15,548 nucleotides of DNA from Thermoplasmatota archaeon (GTDB lineage: Archaea > Thermoplasmatota > Penumbrarchaeia > Penumbrarchaeales > Penumbrarchaeaceae): the NCBI GenBank assembly GCA_030600725.1, contig JAUVLN010000017.1, positions 1 through 15,548 on the forward strand, in the 5' to 3' direction. Under the pieces are notes generated by a model that made no database searches, had not been told where the DNA came from, and saw nothing but the letters and a program-made list of their open reading frames with translations. Below, piece by piece: positions 15,194 to 15,548 of this stretch. Every line of letters begins with the position of its first letter. Within the stretch, counting starts at the first letter, position 1. A program made the translations under genes and the position numbers.

Positions 15194-15201
15194 TTTAAAT
15201 A
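15194..15201 (+). promoter_or_regulatory. TATA box of the C25-like peptidase gene
   Basis: TTTAAATA preceded by a purine-rich GGGGATAA stretch (BRE-like). Its centre is 50 nt before the TTG at 15247, the same geometry as for the LamG-peptidase gene and the micro-ORF. Confidence 0.6.
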
Positions 15202-15233
15202 TGGAATACCAGAAGGGTATGGCAGGTATCACC

Positions 15234-15239
15234 AGGAGG
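15234..15239 (+). promoter_or_regulatory. Shine-Dalgarno indicating a TTG start at 15247
   Basis: AGGAGG ends one base before the in-frame ATG at 15241, too close for use, but 7 nt before the TTG at 15247. This favours TTG. Confidence 0.5.
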
Positions 15240-15246
15240 GATGTCC

Positions 15247-15548
15247 TTGATAGGTCTTTGGAAAAAGCTGACGATATCACTGGTGACCGTCGTTCTTCTC
15301 ACGGACGGATCGTTATTCGGATCGGGCTTGAGGGAGGATCCTTATCAGGAGGCCCGTATCCATGTCTCATTGGAACTTGAGTTCGATCCAACCTCACTGG
15401 AATTCCTGACCGTGGATGGATACCACGCCATCACGGCCGACGGATTCTCGATGCCGATGTCATCGGGCGAGGCCGCACTTCCTGCCAGGTACATCGACAT
15501 ATTGGTACCCCATGATGCGGAGAATATAGTGATCAGCATACCCGAGAT
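15247..15548 (+). CDS. Secreted protein with probable C25 (gingipain-type) propeptide, 3' partial
   Basis: About 100 codons before the window ends. The preferred start is TTG 15247 (Shine-Dalgarno spacing 7 nt); an in-frame ATG at 15241 adds two residues. A signal peptide is visible (LWKK, then LTISLVTVVLLTDGSLFGSG). The following segment, ELEFDPTSLEFLTVDGY, then PMSSGEAALPARYIDILVP and AENIVISIPE, follows the pattern of the C25 peptidase propeptide, in which a Gly-x-x-x-LP stretch is followed by a beta-strand ending in P and a V-x-I strand. The catalytic domain lies outside the window, so this rests on the propeptide pattern only. GC-rich composition matches paaK, and it has its own promoter after the paaK terminator. 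A different secreted protein with a beta-sandwich N-domain is the alternative. Confidence 0.55.
   Translation, partial: MIGLWKKLTISLVTVVLLTDGSLFGSGLREDPYQEARIHVSLELEFDPTSLEFLTVDGYHAITADGFSMPMSSGEAALPARYIDILVPHDAENIVISIPE

Noticed and set aside
15153..15380. 75-codon plus-strand open frame overlapping the start of the C25-like gene
   Set aside because: It begins inside the paaK terminator stem, has no ribosome site, and overlaps in another frame a gene with promoter, Shine-Dalgarno and signal peptide.
1..15548. CRISPR arrays, tRNA or rRNA genes
   Set aside because: No regularly spaced direct repeats, no cloverleaf-like sequence with a T-loop and no rRNA-like segments were seen on either strand.

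Overview
The window is best read as archaeal DNA, probably from a protein-degrading member of the Thermoplasmatota (medium confidence, from gene content only). The support is TATA boxes about 50 nt upstream of Shine-Dalgarno-led starts, several very large secreted or membrane-anchored surface proteins rich in N-glycosylation sequons, FG-GAP and LamG domains, and clan CD-type cysteine peptidases. No rRNA, tRNA or ribosomal protein gene is present, so the lineage cannot be fixed.

Layout. Positions 3-3800 (+) hold the 3' part of a GC-rich gene for a transglutaminase-like, multi-Ig surface protein with a membrane anchor and a proline-rich tail. From about 3830 to 13700 the composition drops from roughly 57-60% to roughly 33-43% GC, and every gene is on the minus strand. 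This AT-rich island holds, in transcription order (high to low coordinate): a 17-codon micro-ORF with a strong Shine-Dalgarno and a signal-peptide-like sequence; a perfect 17-bp inverted repeat; a BNR/sialidase-like gene cut by one in-frame TGA; a seven-motif FG-GAP propeller plus Ig-like anchored surface protein cut by one in-frame TAA; a 142-bp MITE-like element with terminal inverted repeats and an 8-bp target duplication; and an intact secreted protein with three LamG-like domains and a C13/clan CD peptidase domain. From about 13700 the GC-rich composition returns, with paaK (phenylacetate-CoA ligase), a strong hairpin terminator, and the start of a probable C25 (gingipain-like) peptidase running off the right end.

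How it fits together (inference). The transglutaminase-like protein, the C13-like peptidase and the C25-like protein would act outside the cell on protein or glycoprotein, and LamG, BNR and FG-GAP domains suit binding or processing of glycans and surfaces. PaaK could handle aryl acids from aromatic amino acid breakdown. The island looks like an acquired, partly decaying cassette of surface-protein genes: two of its three large loci carry a single nonsense codon with the frame otherwise open, and a small transposable element sits just upstream of the promoter of the intact one.

Most notable points: the MITE with perfect 8-bp target duplications; the two single-stop gene splits, which use different stop codons; the LamG3-C13 peptidase; and the micro-ORF/hairpin leader.
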